Source: Cellulophaga sp. HaHaR_3_176 (GTDB lineage Bacteria; Bacteroidota; Bacteroidia; Flavobacteriales; Flavobacteriaceae). From it: 64,000 bases of DNA. The notes beneath the pieces were generated by a model that saw only the letters and a program-made list of their open reading frames with translations, was not told the DNA's origin and did not search any database. The stretch covers positions 310,001-374,000 of the forward strand of contig NZ_CP058990.1 in assembly GCF_019021925.1 (NCBI RefSeq), written 5' to 3'. Shown here piece by piece: positions 34,270 through 44,138 of this stretch (the stretch's first letter is position 1; each line of letters opens with the position of its first letter). The translations under genes and the position numbers were made by a program.

Positions 34270-35349
34270 ATGAAGAAAATTCATGTGTTTATTGGCTTAC
34301 TATTAGTCCTACATATAAGTTGCGAAAACAAAAAAGAAGAGAAGAAAGAAGAAACTAAATTTTTGATTACCAGTCCTGTAAAAAAAGATACTTCAATCAC
34401 AAAAGATTACGTAAGTCAAATACATTCTATACGCCATATAGAGGTACGTGCTCTAGAAAAAGGATATTTACAACAGATTTCGGTAGACGAAGGTCAGGTT
34501 GTGAAAAAGGGGCAACAAATGTTCCATATCATGCCCAATGTTTATCAAGCAGATCTTCAAAAAGCACAGGCAGAGGCTAAGGTTTCAGAAATTGAATTGC
34601 AAAACACAAAACTATTGGCAGATGGTAACGTAGTATCTCAAAACGAGTATGTAATGGCTAAAGCTAATTTTGATAAAGCGAATGCAGAAGTTTCACTGGC
34701 AAGAACTCACTTAGGCTTTACAGACATAAAAGCACCTTTTAGTGGTATTATGAACCATCTACATGTAAGAGAAGGAAGCCTTTTAGATGAAGGAGAGTTA
34801 TTAACTACGCTTTCTGATAATAGTAAAATGTGGGTGTATTTTAATGTGCCTGAATCAGAATATTTAGACTATATCACCAGTAAAGATAAAGACACTAAAA
34901 AATCTGTTAACCTTTTAATGGCAAACAATAAAGTCTTTAATCAAACAGGAATTGTAGAAACAATTGAAGCAGATTTTAATAATGAAACTGGTAATATAGC
35001 TTTCAGAGCAACTTTTAATAACCCAGACGGTATTCTTAGACATGGAGAAACTGGTAGTATATTAATGACAACACCTTATGTAGGTGCATTGATAATTCCA
35101 CAAAAAGCAACATTCGAAATTCTAGATAAAAAATATGTATTTATTGTAGATAAAGATAATATCGTTAGACAAACTGAAATTTCCGTAGCAGCAGAATTAC
35201 CACATTTATTTGTAATAAGTAAAGGTTTAAAAGCTACCGATAAATTACTATTGGATGGAATCCGTATGGTAAAAAACAATGAAAAAATTAGCACTGAATT
35301 TATTGAACCTAATGAAGTGATTTCAAAGTTGGCTGTTTACGCCGAGTAA
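34270..35349 (+). CDS. RND efflux periplasmic adaptor (AcrA/MexA-like)
   Basis: The 359-aa lipoprotein (lipobox HISC, Cys17) is the membrane-fusion subunit. It shows the lipoyl/biotinyl half-motifs (VRALEKGYLQQISVDEGQVV and FTDIKAPFSGIMNHLHVREG), a helical hairpin between them (QADLQKAQAEAKVSEIEL), and a beta-barrel domain. It links the AcrB-like pump with the outer-membrane channel encoded just downstream, forming a three-gene operon with 21 nt before the pump gene. No regulator gene is adjacent. Confidence 0.93.
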   Translation: MKKIHVFIGLLLVLHISCENKKEEKKEETKFLITSPVKKDTSITKDYVSQIHSIRHIEVRALEKGYLQQISVDEGQVVKKGQQMFHIMPNVYQADLQKAQAEAKVSEIELQNTKLLADGNVVSQNEYVMAKANFDKANAEVSLARTHLGFTDIKAPFSGIMNHLHVREGSLLDEGELLTTLSDNSKMWVYFNVPESEYLDYITSKDKDTKKSVNLLMANNKVFNQTGIVETIEADFNNETGNIAFRATFNNPDGILRHGETGSILMTTPYVGALIIPQKATFEILDKKYVFIVDKDNIVRQTEISVAAELPHLFVISKGLKATDKLLLDGIRMVKNNEKISTEFIEPNEVISKLAVYAE

Positions 35350-35370
35350 TCAAAACTAATCTAAAAAAAC

Positions 35371-38300
35371 ATGTTCAGTAATTTTATAAAAAGACCGGTA
35401 TTGGCAATCGTCATATCGGTAATAATCGTATTTACAGGTTTGCTTTCTATTAAGCAATTACCTATATCACAATTTCCAGAAATAGCACCTACTACAGTAA
35501 ACATTTTTATTGCTTACCCAGGTTCAAGTGCAGATGTATTAGTGAAATCTACACTAATACCATTAGAAACAGCTATAAACGGAGTACAAGGAATGCGTTA
35601 CATCGCATCTGATGCAACAAGTGCAGGTGAAGGTACACTACGTATTATATTCGAACCAGGTACAGATCCTGATCAAGCTGTTGTACGAGTAAAAACAAGA
35701 GTGGATCAGGTTATGCCTTTACTGCCAGAGTTAGTGCAACGTGAAGGGGTAATCATTACACCTGTACAGCCAAGTATGTTAATGTATGTAAATTTATATA
35801 GTGATAATGTAGATGATCACGAATTGTTTTTATATAACTATGCTTATACTAAAATGATACCAGAAATTCAGCGAATTGATGGTATTGCTAGTGCGCAAAT
35901 TTTAGGGAGTCGTAAGTACGCAATGCGTGTTTGGTTAAAACCAGATCGTATGCGTGCCTATAATGTTTCTGCAGAAGAAGTATTAAAAGCGATGGAGGAG
36001 CAAAGTATTTTGGCTAGACCAGGCAGAATTGGCCAAAGCTCAGGAAAAACTTCACAATCTTTAGAATATGTATTAATGTATCAGGATAGGTACGATGAGC
36101 CAGAGCAATATGAAGATATTATTATTAAAGCGAATAAAGAGGGTGAAATTTTAAAGTTAGGAGACCTTGCGGAAGTTGAATTAGGAAGTGAGTTTTTCGA
36201 CATTTATTCAAATTTAGATGGCAAGCCTTCTGCATCAATTGTATTGAAACAAACTTTTGGTAGTAATGCAAGTGATGTTATCGCAGAAGTAAAGGATAAA
36301 CTTAAAGAGTTAAAGGCAGATTTACCATCTGGTATGGAGTATAAAATTAGTTATGATGTATCTAACTTTTTAAATGCCTCTATAGAACAAGTTATTCATA
36401 CGCTTAGAGATGCTTTTATTTTAGTAGCCATAGTTGTTTTCTTATTTTTAGGTGATTGGAGGTCTACTTTAATTCCGATTATAGCAGTACCTGTTTCTTT
36501 AATAGGAGCTTTTTTTATAATGCAATTGTTTGGCTTGTCTATCAATTTAATAACACTATTTGCATTGGTTCTCGCCATAGGAATAGTCGTCGATGATGCT
36601 ATTGTTGTTGTAGAAGCAGTACATGCTAAAATGGAAGAAACACATTTAGGGCCTTATGAAGCTGTAAAGCTCGTCGTGAATGAAATAGGAGGAGCTATTA
36701 TAGCAATAACCTTAGTAATGGTTTCTGTATTTATTCCGATTGCATTTATGACGGGTCCTGTTGGTGTTTTCTACAGGCAATTCTCGATTACAATGGCAGG
36801 ATCTATTATTTTATCTGCGATTGTAGCACTTACATTAACACCTGTACTTTGTGCTATGATTCTTAAAAATAATCATGGTAAGACTAAAAAGAAATCACCT
36901 ATAGATAAATTTATAGATTGGTTTAATAGAGGGTTCGAGAAGCTGACAGGCAGATATGTGAAAATTCTAAATAAAATTGTTGCTAGAAGAATTTTAACTT
37001 TTGGAATTTTAATAGCATTCTGCGTTGGAATATTCATAACAAACGAATCATTACCTGCTGGTTTTATTCCGAATGAAGATCAAGGGATGATATATGCCAT
37101 TATACAAACTCCACCAGGTTCTACATTAGAGCGTACTAACGATATTGCTAGAAAACTACAGAAGATATGTGAGGGAACAGAAGGAATAGAATCAGTTTCT
37201 TCTCTGGCAGGATATGAGATTATGACGGAAGGTAGAGGCTCAAATGCAGGTACGTGTTTGATTAACCTAAAACCTTGGTCTGAGCGTCATCATTCTGTAC
37301 ATGAAATTATGGAAGAATTAGAAGAGGAAACTAAAAATTTGGGTGCAGTTATCGAATATTTTGAGCCACCAGCAGTACCAGGTTTTGGGTCTTCAGGAGG
37401 ATTTTCAATGCGTTTATTAGATAAAACTAATGGTACCGATTATCATGAATTTGAAAAAATTAATAATGATTTTATGGATGCCTTATCTAAGCGTGAAGAA
37501 CTTACAGGTTTGTTTACGTTTTATTCAGCAAATTACCCACAGTATGAGTTGAAAATCAATAATAAAATTGCAATGCAAAAAGGTGTTTCTATTGATAAAG
37601 CAATGGAAAATTTAAATATATTGATAGGGAGTACTTACGAGCAAGGATTTATACGTTTTGGAAGGTTTTTTAAAGTGTATACTCAAGCTGCACCAGAATA
37701 TAGAGCTTTACCATCAGACCTTGAAAAATTATTTGTAAAGAATGAAGAAGGTGAAATGGTTCCATATTCTGCATTTATGACTATGGAAAAACGTTTAGGG
37801 CCTAATGAGATTACTCGGTACAATTTATATAATTCTGCATCAATTCGAGGACTACCAGCTCCTGGTTTTACAAGTGGAGATGCTATTGATGCAATAAATG
37901 AAGTAGCTAAAGAATCTTTACCTAGAGGTTATGATGTTGCTTGGGAAGGTTTGTCTTACGATGAAGCACAAAGAGGAAATGAATCTATTTATATTTTTGC
38001 TGTAGTTTTAATTTTTGTGTATTTCGTTCTTGCGGCACAGTATGAAAGTTTCTTGCTTCCTTTTGCTATAATTTTATCATTACCTGTTGGGGTTTTAGGG
38101 TCTTTTTTGTTACTAAAAGCTATGGGGCTTGCTAATGATGTTTATGCACAAATTGGACTTATTATGTTAGTGGGGCTGTTGGGTAAAAACGGAGTTCTTA
38201 TAGTCGAGTTTGCAGTGCAAAAAAGGCGACAGGGAAGTACAATACTTGAAGCGGCAATTGAAGGTGCAAAGGTTAGATTTAGACCAATTCTGATGACATC

Positions 38301-38613
38301 TTTCGCTTTTATGGCGGGTCTTATTCCTTTAGTAGTTGCTCATGGAGCTGGCGCAATTGGAAATAAAACTATTGGAGGTTCTGCCATGGGAGGTATGTTA
38401 ATGGGTACCGTTTTCGGTATTCTAATTATTCCAGGTTTGTATTACATTTTTGCTACTATGGCTGATGGTAGAAGCTTAATTAAAGGAGAATCTACCGAAC
38501 CTGTTTCTGAAGAATTAGTAAGAAATAGTGAGGGTAAAAGTAAAACTAATGTAGCACTTAAAGAGGTTAAAAAGCTTTTGAAAAAACTAACTCAAAAAAA
38601 TGAAAATGAATAA
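35371..38613 (+). CDS. RND efflux pump (AcrB/MexB-like, HAE1)
   Basis: The 1080-aa inner-membrane pump has the HAE-1 layout: 12 helices, two large periplasmic loops, FIKRPVLAIVISV at the N-terminus, and the proton-relay pair of Asp in GIVVDDAIVVVEAV near residues 405-410. The second half carries GLLGKNGVLIVEFA and FRPILMTSFAF. The C-terminus is extended by a charged tail of about 40 residues. It drives drug or metabolite efflux with the adaptor and TolC-like neighbours. Confidence 0.96.
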   Translation: MFSNFIKRPVLAIVISVIIVFTGLLSIKQLPISQFPEIAPTTVNIFIAYPGSSADVLVKSTLIPLETAINGVQGMRYIASDATSAGEGTLRIIFEPGTDPDQAVVRVKTRVDQVMPLLPELVQREGVIITPVQPSMLMYVNLYSDNVDDHELFLYNYAYTKMIPEIQRIDGIASAQILGSRKYAMRVWLKPDRMRAYNVSAEEVLKAMEEQSILARPGRIGQSSGKTSQSLEYVLMYQDRYDEPEQYEDIIIKANKEGEILKLGDLAEVELGSEFFDIYSNLDGKPSASIVLKQTFGSNASDVIAEVKDKLKELKADLPSGMEYKISYDVSNFLNASIEQVIHTLRDAFILVAIVVFLFLGDWRSTLIPIIAVPVSLIGAFFIMQLFGLSINLITLFALVLAIGIVVDDAIVVVEAVHAKMEETHLGPYEAVKLVVNEIGGAIIAITLVMVSVFIPIAFMTGPVGVFYRQFSITMAGSIILSAIVALTLTPVLCAMILKNNHGKTKKKSPIDKFIDWFNRGFEKLTGRYVKILNKIVARRILTFGILIAFCVGIFITNESLPAGFIPNEDQGMIYAIIQTPPGSTLERTNDIARKLQKICEGTEGIESVSSLAGYEIMTEGRGSNAGTCLINLKPWSERHHSVHEIMEELEEETKNLGAVIEYFEPPAVPGFGSSGGFSMRLLDKTNGTDYHEFEKINNDFMDALSKREELTGLFTFYSANYPQYELKINNKIAMQKGVSIDKAMENLNILIGSTYEQGFIRFGRFFKVYTQAAPEYRALPSDLEKLFVKNEEGEMVPYSAFMTMEKRLGPNEITRYNLYNSASIRGLPAPGFTSGDAIDAINEVAKESLPRGYDVAWEGLSYDEAQRGNESIYIFAVVLIFVYFVLAAQYESFLLPFAIILSLPVGVLGSFLLLKAMGLANDVYAQIGLIMLVGLLGKNGVLIVEFAVQKRRQGSTILEAAIEGAKVRFRPILMTSFAFMAGLIPLVVAHGAGAIGNKTIGGSAMGGMLMGTVFGILIIPGLYYIFATMADGRSLIKGESTEPVSEELVRNSEGKSKTNVALKEVKKLLKKLTQKNENE

Positions 38614-40060
38614 TAAATTAGGAAAAATTATAGCATATAAAAAATCATTTTTGATTGGTTTTTTAAGTGTTATGTTTTTATACGCCTGTGTACCTACCAA
38701 AGCAATTAAAGAAGAAGATAGAAGTATGCCAGAGCAATACGAAAACCAATCTTCAGATAGTTTAAATACTGCAGCTACTGTTAAGTGGAGAGATTTTTTT
38801 TCAGACCCTTACTTGGTTTCATTAATTGATAGCGCTTTAGTAAATAATCAAGAGCTTAATATTATGTTGCAACGGGTAAGCATGGCTCAAAATGAAATTA
38901 AAGTTAGAAAAGGAGAATATTTACCTTTTGTTAATTTTTATGGAGGAGCTGAGGTTGAGAAAGTTGGAGAGTATACTAGAAATGGAGCTGTGGAAGAAGG
39001 TCTGAATATTAGAGAAGATGAAAATTTTCCAGATCCTTTGCCAAACTATACTTTTGGTTTATCAGCATCATGGGAGCTTGATGTTTGGAAAAAGCTACGC
39101 AATGCAAAAAAATCAGCAGTTTATGAATATTTAGCATCTGTTGAAGGTAAAAACTTTATGGTTACTAATTTGGTTTCAGAAATTGCCGATTCTTATTACG
39201 AGCTTTTAGCTTTAGATAACCAATTGGTTATAATTGACCAGAATTTAGAACTACAGAAAAATGCTTTAACAATGGTCGATTTACAAAAGCAAGCAGCAAG
39301 AGCAACAGCATTAGCTGTTAAAAAATTCGAAGCTGAAGTTTTAAAGAATAAGAGCCATAGGTATGAAATTAAACAGCAAATTGTAGAAGTAGAAAATAAA
39401 ATAAATTTTCTACTAGGTAAATCCCCAACGCCTATTCAGCGTAGTACAGATGATTTTATCAATAAAACGTTAGATACTATTTATACTGGTGTACCATCGC
39501 AATTATTGCAAAATCGTACAGATATTAGACAGGCAGAGCTAGAGTTGGCATCTGCAAAATTAAATATCAAAGTGGCGAAGGCTAATTTTTACCCATCAAT
39601 AGGTATTAAAGCAGGTATTGGTTTAGAGGCTTTTAATCCTAGATATTTAAACGCAGCTCCAGAGTCTCTTTTGTATTCTGTAGTAGGTGATGTTGTAGGC
39701 CCTTTAATTAATAGAAATGCTATTAAGGCAGAATATAAAAATGCAAATAGTAGGCAAATACAAGCTGTTTATGAGTATGAAAAATCGATATTGAATGCTT
39801 TTGTTGAGGTTTCTAATCAGGTTTCAAATATCAATAACTTAAAAATGAGTTATGATTTAAAAAAAGGACAAGTAAATGCCTTAACGGAATCTATAGATGT
39901 AGCGATGCTGCTTTTTCAATCTGCTCGTGCAGATTATATGGAGGTTTTATTAACGCAACGTGATGCATTAGAATCTAAAATTGAACTAGTGGAAACTAAA
40001 AAAGATCAAATGTTGGCTCAAGTAAATATGTACAGAGCCTTAGGTGGTGGATGGAATTAA
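38600..40060 (+). CDS. TolC/OprM-like outer membrane efflux lipoprotein
   Basis: The 486-aa protein belongs to the NodT/OprM group: a lipobox LYAC near residue 30, two OEP repeats, and NRTDIRQAELELASA and KANFYPSIGI, typical of this family. It forms the outer-membrane and periplasmic channel of the efflux system. Its start overlaps the pump gene by 14 nt, so it is translationally coupled; an alternative ATG six bases later is equally possible. The signal sequence is long, with a basic N-terminal region. Confidence 0.94.
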   Translation: MKMNNKLGKIIAYKKSFLIGFLSVMFLYACVPTKAIKEEDRSMPEQYENQSSDSLNTAATVKWRDFFSDPYLVSLIDSALVNNQELNIMLQRVSMAQNEIKVRKGEYLPFVNFYGGAEVEKVGEYTRNGAVEEGLNIREDENFPDPLPNYTFGLSASWELDVWKKLRNAKKSAVYEYLASVEGKNFMVTNLVSEIADSYYELLALDNQLVIIDQNLELQKNALTMVDLQKQAARATALAVKKFEAEVLKNKSHRYEIKQQIVEVENKINFLLGKSPTPIQRSTDDFINKTLDTIYTGVPSQLLQNRTDIRQAELELASAKLNIKVAKANFYPSIGIKAGIGLEAFNPRYLNAAPESLLYSVVGDVVGPLINRNAIKAEYKNANSRQIQAVYEYEKSILNAFVEVSNQVSNINNLKMSYDLKKGQVNALTESIDVAMLLFQSARADYMEVLLTQRDALESKIELVETKKDQMLAQVNMYRALGGGWN

Positions 40061-40100
40061 GCAATTTAAATTGTTAGTTTTTTTAGTGTGATTGAGTGAG

Positions 40101-40128
40101 AAAACCTGTAAAGAAATTTACAGGTTTT
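40101..40128 (+). terminator. Rho-independent terminator of the efflux operon
   Basis: Stem AAAACCTGTAAA (40101-40112), GAAA loop, TTTACAGGTTTT (40117-40128), then more T residues. It lies 40 nt after the TolC-like stop. Confidence 0.9.
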
Positions 40129-40312
40129 TTATTTAAACGACATCTATTTTAGTTAATAGATTTAAGTTCTAATAATAATTCTGATGTTTATAATTTACTA
40201 TTTATCTTCAAGGTAGAATATATGTTCTCGTTTTTGCGTTGTAAATATAAATTAGAAAGCAAAATTCTTTTAGAAGAATAGTACTTAAAAGAAACTTTAC
40301 AACATTTTATAA

Positions 40313-41368
40313 ATGGAAAACTTTAAACATATAAAAGTAACAACAACATCATCGCTTCAAAATGTTGAAATAGAAGAATATATTGAGCCTATTTCGGTAA
40401 ATATAGTCATTGGAATGAATTTCTTTAAAGACTTTTTAACAGGTTTTCGTGATGTTTTTGGAGGCAAATCTAACACTTACACAAAATCTTTAGAAAAAAT
40501 TAATGAACAAGCTATTTATGAATTAAAGAGGAGGGCTCATTATTTAAATGCGAATTATGTTATTGGATTAAGTATCGATAATGATGAAATTTCGTCACAA
40601 GGAAAATCTATGTTGATGGTAACCGCAATGGGTACAGCAGTAAGAGTTGCCGGAAAAGCAAAAAATGTTATTAAAAACGCTACTTCAATTAATGTAGAAG
40701 CTTTAGAACAATTATCATTAAAAGCTAAATTATTAGAAAGTGCAGAAAAGGATGAACTTGTGTTAAATGATAATAAGTGGGACTTGATTATAGAAAACCA
40801 AGTTTCAGAACTTATTCCTTTTCTTTTAACCAAACTTACTAATAACTTAAGTCAATATGATGTCAAAAACAACATCATATTATTTTTTGATACTTTAGAG
40901 AGAGAACATACAGTAACTGAGGTTTTTAAATTTTTAGTGAATAATGAAGAAAGAGATTTAGAGTTTGTTTTGGAAGTTATTAAAGAATTGAATTTGGTAG
41001 ATTATGATAAAAATTTAAAGCTTTTAAGTAGTGAAAATAAATACTTGAATAGAATTGGAGCGTCTATTGCCGTTATGCATAAGGAAACATATTTTAAGTC
41101 AGACCTAAAACCCATTCGAGAAACTATATTAATTTTAGAAGAAAAATTTCCTGTTAAGGCTAAATTTTTACGCTCTAAAGAAACATATTCTGAGAATGAA
41201 ATTGATGTTTGGAAATGTGAATGTGGTACTGAGAATAATTTAGAGAGAGATGTTTGTAGAGAATGTAGAAAAGATATTCATGGCTTTAAAGATTCGGAAA
41301 TCGACTTTAAAGAAATAAAAGAAAATTTAATTTTTAAACTGTCTCTCTTAGAAAAAAACTTTTCTTAA
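40313..41368 (+). CDS. YbjQ-domain protein with C-terminal zinc ribbon
   Basis: The 351-aa protein begins with a YbjQ/UPF0145-like domain (about 1-115): VTTTSSLQ, GFRDVFGGKSNTYTKSLEK and YLNANYVIGLSID are close to the family pattern. A helical middle region follows, and near residue 303 there is WKCECGTENNLERDVCREC, a four-Cys zinc ribbon of the RanBP2/zinc-ribbon type. YbjQ domains are proposed metal- or self-assembling folds of unclear role, so a function in quality control or metal handling is only a guess. It is a single gene with its own upstream gap of 180 nt after the efflux terminator. Confidence 0.7.
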   Translation: MENFKHIKVTTTSSLQNVEIEEYIEPISVNIVIGMNFFKDFLTGFRDVFGGKSNTYTKSLEKINEQAIYELKRRAHYLNANYVIGLSIDNDEISSQGKSMLMVTAMGTAVRVAGKAKNVIKNATSINVEALEQLSLKAKLLESAEKDELVLNDNKWDLIIENQVSELIPFLLTKLTNNLSQYDVKNNIILFFDTLEREHTVTEVFKFLVNNEERDLEFVLEVIKELNLVDYDKNLKLLSSENKYLNRIGASIAVMHKETYFKSDLKPIRETILILEEKFPVKAKFLRSKETYSENEIDVWKCECGTENNLERDVCRECRKDIHGFKDSEIDFKEIKENLIFKLSLLEKNFS

Positions 41369-41398
41369 TGATAGTATATTCAAAGTAGGCTATTTTAT

Positions 41399-41620
41399 TT
41401 AAGATGCTTTCAATGACACTTTTTTTTGTATAATACAAACAACGTCAATGTCTTTCAATTTAGAGGCATTAAGTCTGCCGATTTTTGCTTCTGTATTTAT
41501 ATACTCGAACAAAGCATCTGATAAAAAAGGCTTTATTTTATCAATATCTGTAATGTTTGACAAAATAGCTTCTTGATTATTTCTATTTATTAAAGTGAAG
41601 CAATAATTAAAATTTTCCAT
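41399..41620 (-). CDS. Small hypothetical protein, 73 aa
   Basis: A 73-residue soluble protein (MENFNYCFTLINRNNQEAIL...) with no membrane helix or known motif. It starts 12 nt after the topoisomerase IB stop and is the last gene of that operon. Context alone links it to the topoisomerase; I do not recognise a domain. Confidence 0.55.
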   Translation of the reverse strand: MENFNYCFTLINRNNQEAILSNITDIDKIKPFLSDALFEYINTEAKIGRLNASKLKDIDVVCIIQKKVSLKAS

Positions 41621-41632
41621 TTTTAAATTTTA

Positions 41633-42640
41633 TCAGTTAACGTAGCTATCTTCAATTATATCGACTGCAAGTTTCTCACTTGCAGTAAGGGTATAATTAC
41701 TTTTTGTTTTTGTATAAGGGTTTTTTGTTGGTATTTCTTTTTTATCAATAGCATTAAATATTGCTGGATGTACATAATAGTTTTTACATACAGAGGGTGT
41801 GTTTCCTAATTCAGATGCTACCATTTTAATGACAATATTGCTAAATTTTTTTCTTGAAGCATCAATTTTTTGTTTTATTGCTTCGTCATAACATTCAATT
41901 GCTAACCTGCTGGCAGCCCATGTTCTAAAGTCTTTACTAGAAAAATCTTCTCCCATGTTTGTGGATATGTATTTGTTTACATCATCACTGTCTATTTCTT
42001 TAAAACTACCATGATCATCTTTATATCTAAAAATTTCATAACCAGGCATATCAGCAGCTTTTTTTATGAAGGGTATTAGTTCTGGATCATCAATGTGAAC
42101 TTCACGCTCTTGCTTGCTTTTTCCCTTAAATTTGAAAATTACTTCATCATCTTCAATCGATAAATGCTTTCTTCTTAAAGTTGTCAACCCAAATGTTTCA
42201 TTTTGAATTCGGTATTGCTTGTTTCCTATTCGAATACCGTATTCATCTAAAATTAGTGTAATTAATGCTAAAAGTTTTCTTTTTTTCCAAACATTTAAAC
42301 TAAGATCTTTATAAGCCCTTTTTCTAATTTTCGGTAGTTTTTCAGCAAACGAAAGCATTTTTTTAAATTTTTCTTCTTGCTTTTGTTTTTCAAAAATAGA
42401 ATGGTATATATATTGTTTTCTACCTTTTAAATCGCGACCAATAGCTTGTATATGTCCATCATCAAATCCGCATATAAAAACGTCATTCCACATCGGTGGA
42501 ATTATTAATTTTCGAAGGCGATTCAATATTTTTTTATTTATAATCTTAGTACCGTCTTCGTTATAGTATGCAAATCCTCTACCTTTTTTCTTACGAGAGA
42601 TGGACATAGCAGAATCATCAACTTCTTTTATTTTGGTCAT
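41633..42640 (-). CDS. DNA topoisomerase IB (poxvirus/eukaryote-like)
   Basis: The 335-aa enzyme relaxes supercoils through a 3'-phosphotyrosine. It shows the N-terminal domain ending IPPMWNDVFICGFDDGHIQAIG-type stretch, RIGNKQYRIQNETFGLTTLR, KFKGKSKQ with the catalytic Lys near residue 167, SKDFRTWAASRLA with the second Arg near 228, and NTPSVCKNYYVHPAI, where the Tyr before VHP is the likely nucleophile. Bacterial TopIB is patchily distributed and often acquired by transfer. It lies between two small genes in a three-gene minus-strand operon. Confidence 0.92.
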   Translation of the reverse strand: MTKIKEVDDSAMSISRKKKGRGFAYYNEDGTKIINKKILNRLRKLIIPPMWNDVFICGFDDGHIQAIGRDLKGRKQYIYHSIFEKQKQEEKFKKMLSFAEKLPKIRKRAYKDLSLNVWKKRKLLALITLILDEYGIRIGNKQYRIQNETFGLTTLRRKHLSIEDDEVIFKFKGKSKQEREVHIDDPELIPFIKKAADMPGYEIFRYKDDHGSFKEIDSDDVNKYISTNMGEDFSSKDFRTWAASRLAIECYDEAIKQKIDASRKKFSNIVIKMVASELGNTPSVCKNYYVHPAIFNAIDKKEIPTKNPYTKTKSNYTLTASEKLAVDIIEDSYVN

Positions 42641-42658
42641 ACCGATTAGAAGTTAGTT

Positions 42659-43072
42659 TTAAAACTGTACTGAATTTATATTGTTTAAAACCATTTTATC
42701 TCCAAAATCAGAACTCGAATTTAATAAGCTATCATTCGGAATTCTTATAGTCTTCTTTGCCATTTGTATGTATTCAAAATCTTTAGAGCATTTTAAATTA
42801 GATTGAAGTAAAGTACTAAGTAAGTTTTTTGAATTATTTGTTGTAGTGATAATGTTCAATCTAAGTTTTTCGATTCGTTTTTTCAAAGCATCGTTTTGTA
42901 TCCTAGCATCGGTTAAAAAAATCTGTAAATCTCTCAACTCATCCAATCCATTGCAATAGATAAGAGAATTATAATTAGTGGACAATGTATTAATAAAATT
43001 ATTTATTTTTTCAGTTCTATTTAAAGTCTCTTTTTCTACTTTACGTAGTAAGTTTTCCATATTAGTATCCAT
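42659..43072 (-). CDS. Hypothetical protein upstream of topoisomerase IB, 137 aa
   Basis: A 137-aa, largely helical protein. The stretch LTDARIQNDALKKRIEKLRL suggests a coiled coil. There is no signal peptide or enzyme motif. It precedes the topoisomerase by 18 nt and is the first gene of the operon. I do not recognise a family; the association with TopIB is the only functional clue. Confidence 0.55.
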   Translation of the reverse strand: MDTNMENLLRKVEKETLNRTEKINNFINTLSTNYNSLIYCNGLDELRDLQIFLTDARIQNDALKKRIEKLRLNIITTTNNSKNLLSTLLQSNLKCSKDFEYIQMAKKTIRIPNDSLLNSSSDFGDKMVLNNINSVQF

Positions 43073-43094
43073 ATCTCTATTATTAAATTTCTGT

Positions 43095-43102
43095 TCAAAA
43101 CT
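43095..43102 (-). promoter_or_regulatory. Candidate -7 box of the topoisomerase IB operon
   Basis: On the minus strand this reads TAGTTTTG, fitting TAnnTTTG, 23 nt before the ATG at 43072. A TTG lies only 11 nt upstream of it, so the -33 element is unclear. Confidence 0.35.
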
Positions 43103-43364
43103 AAATTAGGAATACAATATTTTTTAACCGAAATAATTTTTTTTTGAATTCTATCGGTTTGAAATTTCTTCTTTTGAGTATGTTTTTTAAATTGGGAGTA
43201 CTTAAGTATATGTAACCAACTGGTTTATATGTATATAAATATTATAGTATTTATTATTAGAGTTGATAGATTTTTTTTATAAATACGTTAAGGTTTTTCA
43301 AGGTTATAATTTTAAATATCAAACAGATAACCTAGGTAATTTTTAAAATAAAATTATAGGAGCA

Positions 43365-43463
43365 ATGAAAAACAAAATACACATTATAGATAAACAAAAA
43401 CAAAAACAATTAAGTGAACACACTGTGCTATGCTCGAAAAACCTACAGATTGAATATCAGTAA
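43365..43463 (+). CDS. Possible small protein of 32 aa
   Basis: ATG 43365 follows an AGGAGC-like ribosome site by two bases and opens a 32-residue Lys/Gln-rich peptide (MKNKIHIIDKQKQKQLSEHT...). It is convergent with the ssrA gene, whose terminator lies 34 nt past the stop. The ribosome site is the main support, and such sites are uncommon in Bacteroidota, so this may be chance. Confidence 0.25.
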   Translation: MKNKIHIIDKQKQKQLSEHTVLCSKNLQIEYQ

Positions 43464-43496
43464 AACTTACAACGAAACTTCTCACTTAAAATAAAA

Positions 43497-43525
43497 AACC
43501 CCGTAAACACTAGTGTTACGAGGTT
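43497..43525 (-). terminator. Terminator of ssrA
   Basis: Read on the minus strand, AACCTCGTAACAC pairs with GTGTTTACGGGGTT (one bulge and one G-U pair), followed by TTTTTATTTT. It starts 7 nt past the tmRNA 3' end. Confidence 0.85.
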
Positions 43526-43531
43526 ATTTTG

Positions 43532-43925
43532 TGGAGCCGGGGAGAATCGAACTCCCGTCCAAACAAGCAATTACAATGCTTTCTTCATGCTTAGTTTTCA
43601 TTTAGTTTTCGATGCACAACCGACTGAAAACCGCCTATTGTATACTTAGCTTCTGAAATTTTTGTGATACTACCAAAGCAATAATACCCTTGTGTTGACA
43701 TTTCTGGTGCTCCTAATAGAATCGCCGCCAACAAGGGCTATTCCGGAACATCTCGCTTCTCTACCTAGTAGAGACGAGGCTAATCTTACTATAATTCAGA
43801 TTAAGCGGCAAGAGCGTAATTATTTTCGCCAATTAAAAGTGTGGAAAATGTGATTAACGAGCTGTAGCCCAGCGCTCGGCATGCTTACATCCTAATTGGT
43901 CTCGCTGTCAAAACCAGGCGGCCCC
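43532..43925 (-). ncRNA. ssrA: tmRNA
   Basis: The minus strand begins GGGGCCGCCTGGTTTTGACA and ends GGTTCGATTCTCCCCGGCTCCA-like sequence split here as TTCGATTCTCCCC then GGCTCCA; the ends form a seven-pair acceptor stem (GGGGCCG with CGGCTCC) and the 3' part carries a T-loop. CCA is not encoded. The tag frame at 43801-43830 reads GENNYALAA followed by TAA, the degradation tag seen in Flavobacteriia. Length is 394 nt. It rescues stalled ribosomes together with SmpB. Confidence 0.97.
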
Positions 43926-44138
43926 TTATTAAAATGTTTTTTACCTTCTGAAAAATAAGAAAGTTAAAACGATATAATTACTTTTTCAAAGAACTTTTCA
44001 TATTCTAAAATATGAATGCTACTTAAAGCGGTCGGCAAATGTACTCCAAAAAGTATTCCAAAAAAAGTTTTGCTTGCCAACATGTCATATGTTACATTTA
44101 CAACTATAGTTGAATTTTAAGTTGTAAAAATTAATTTT

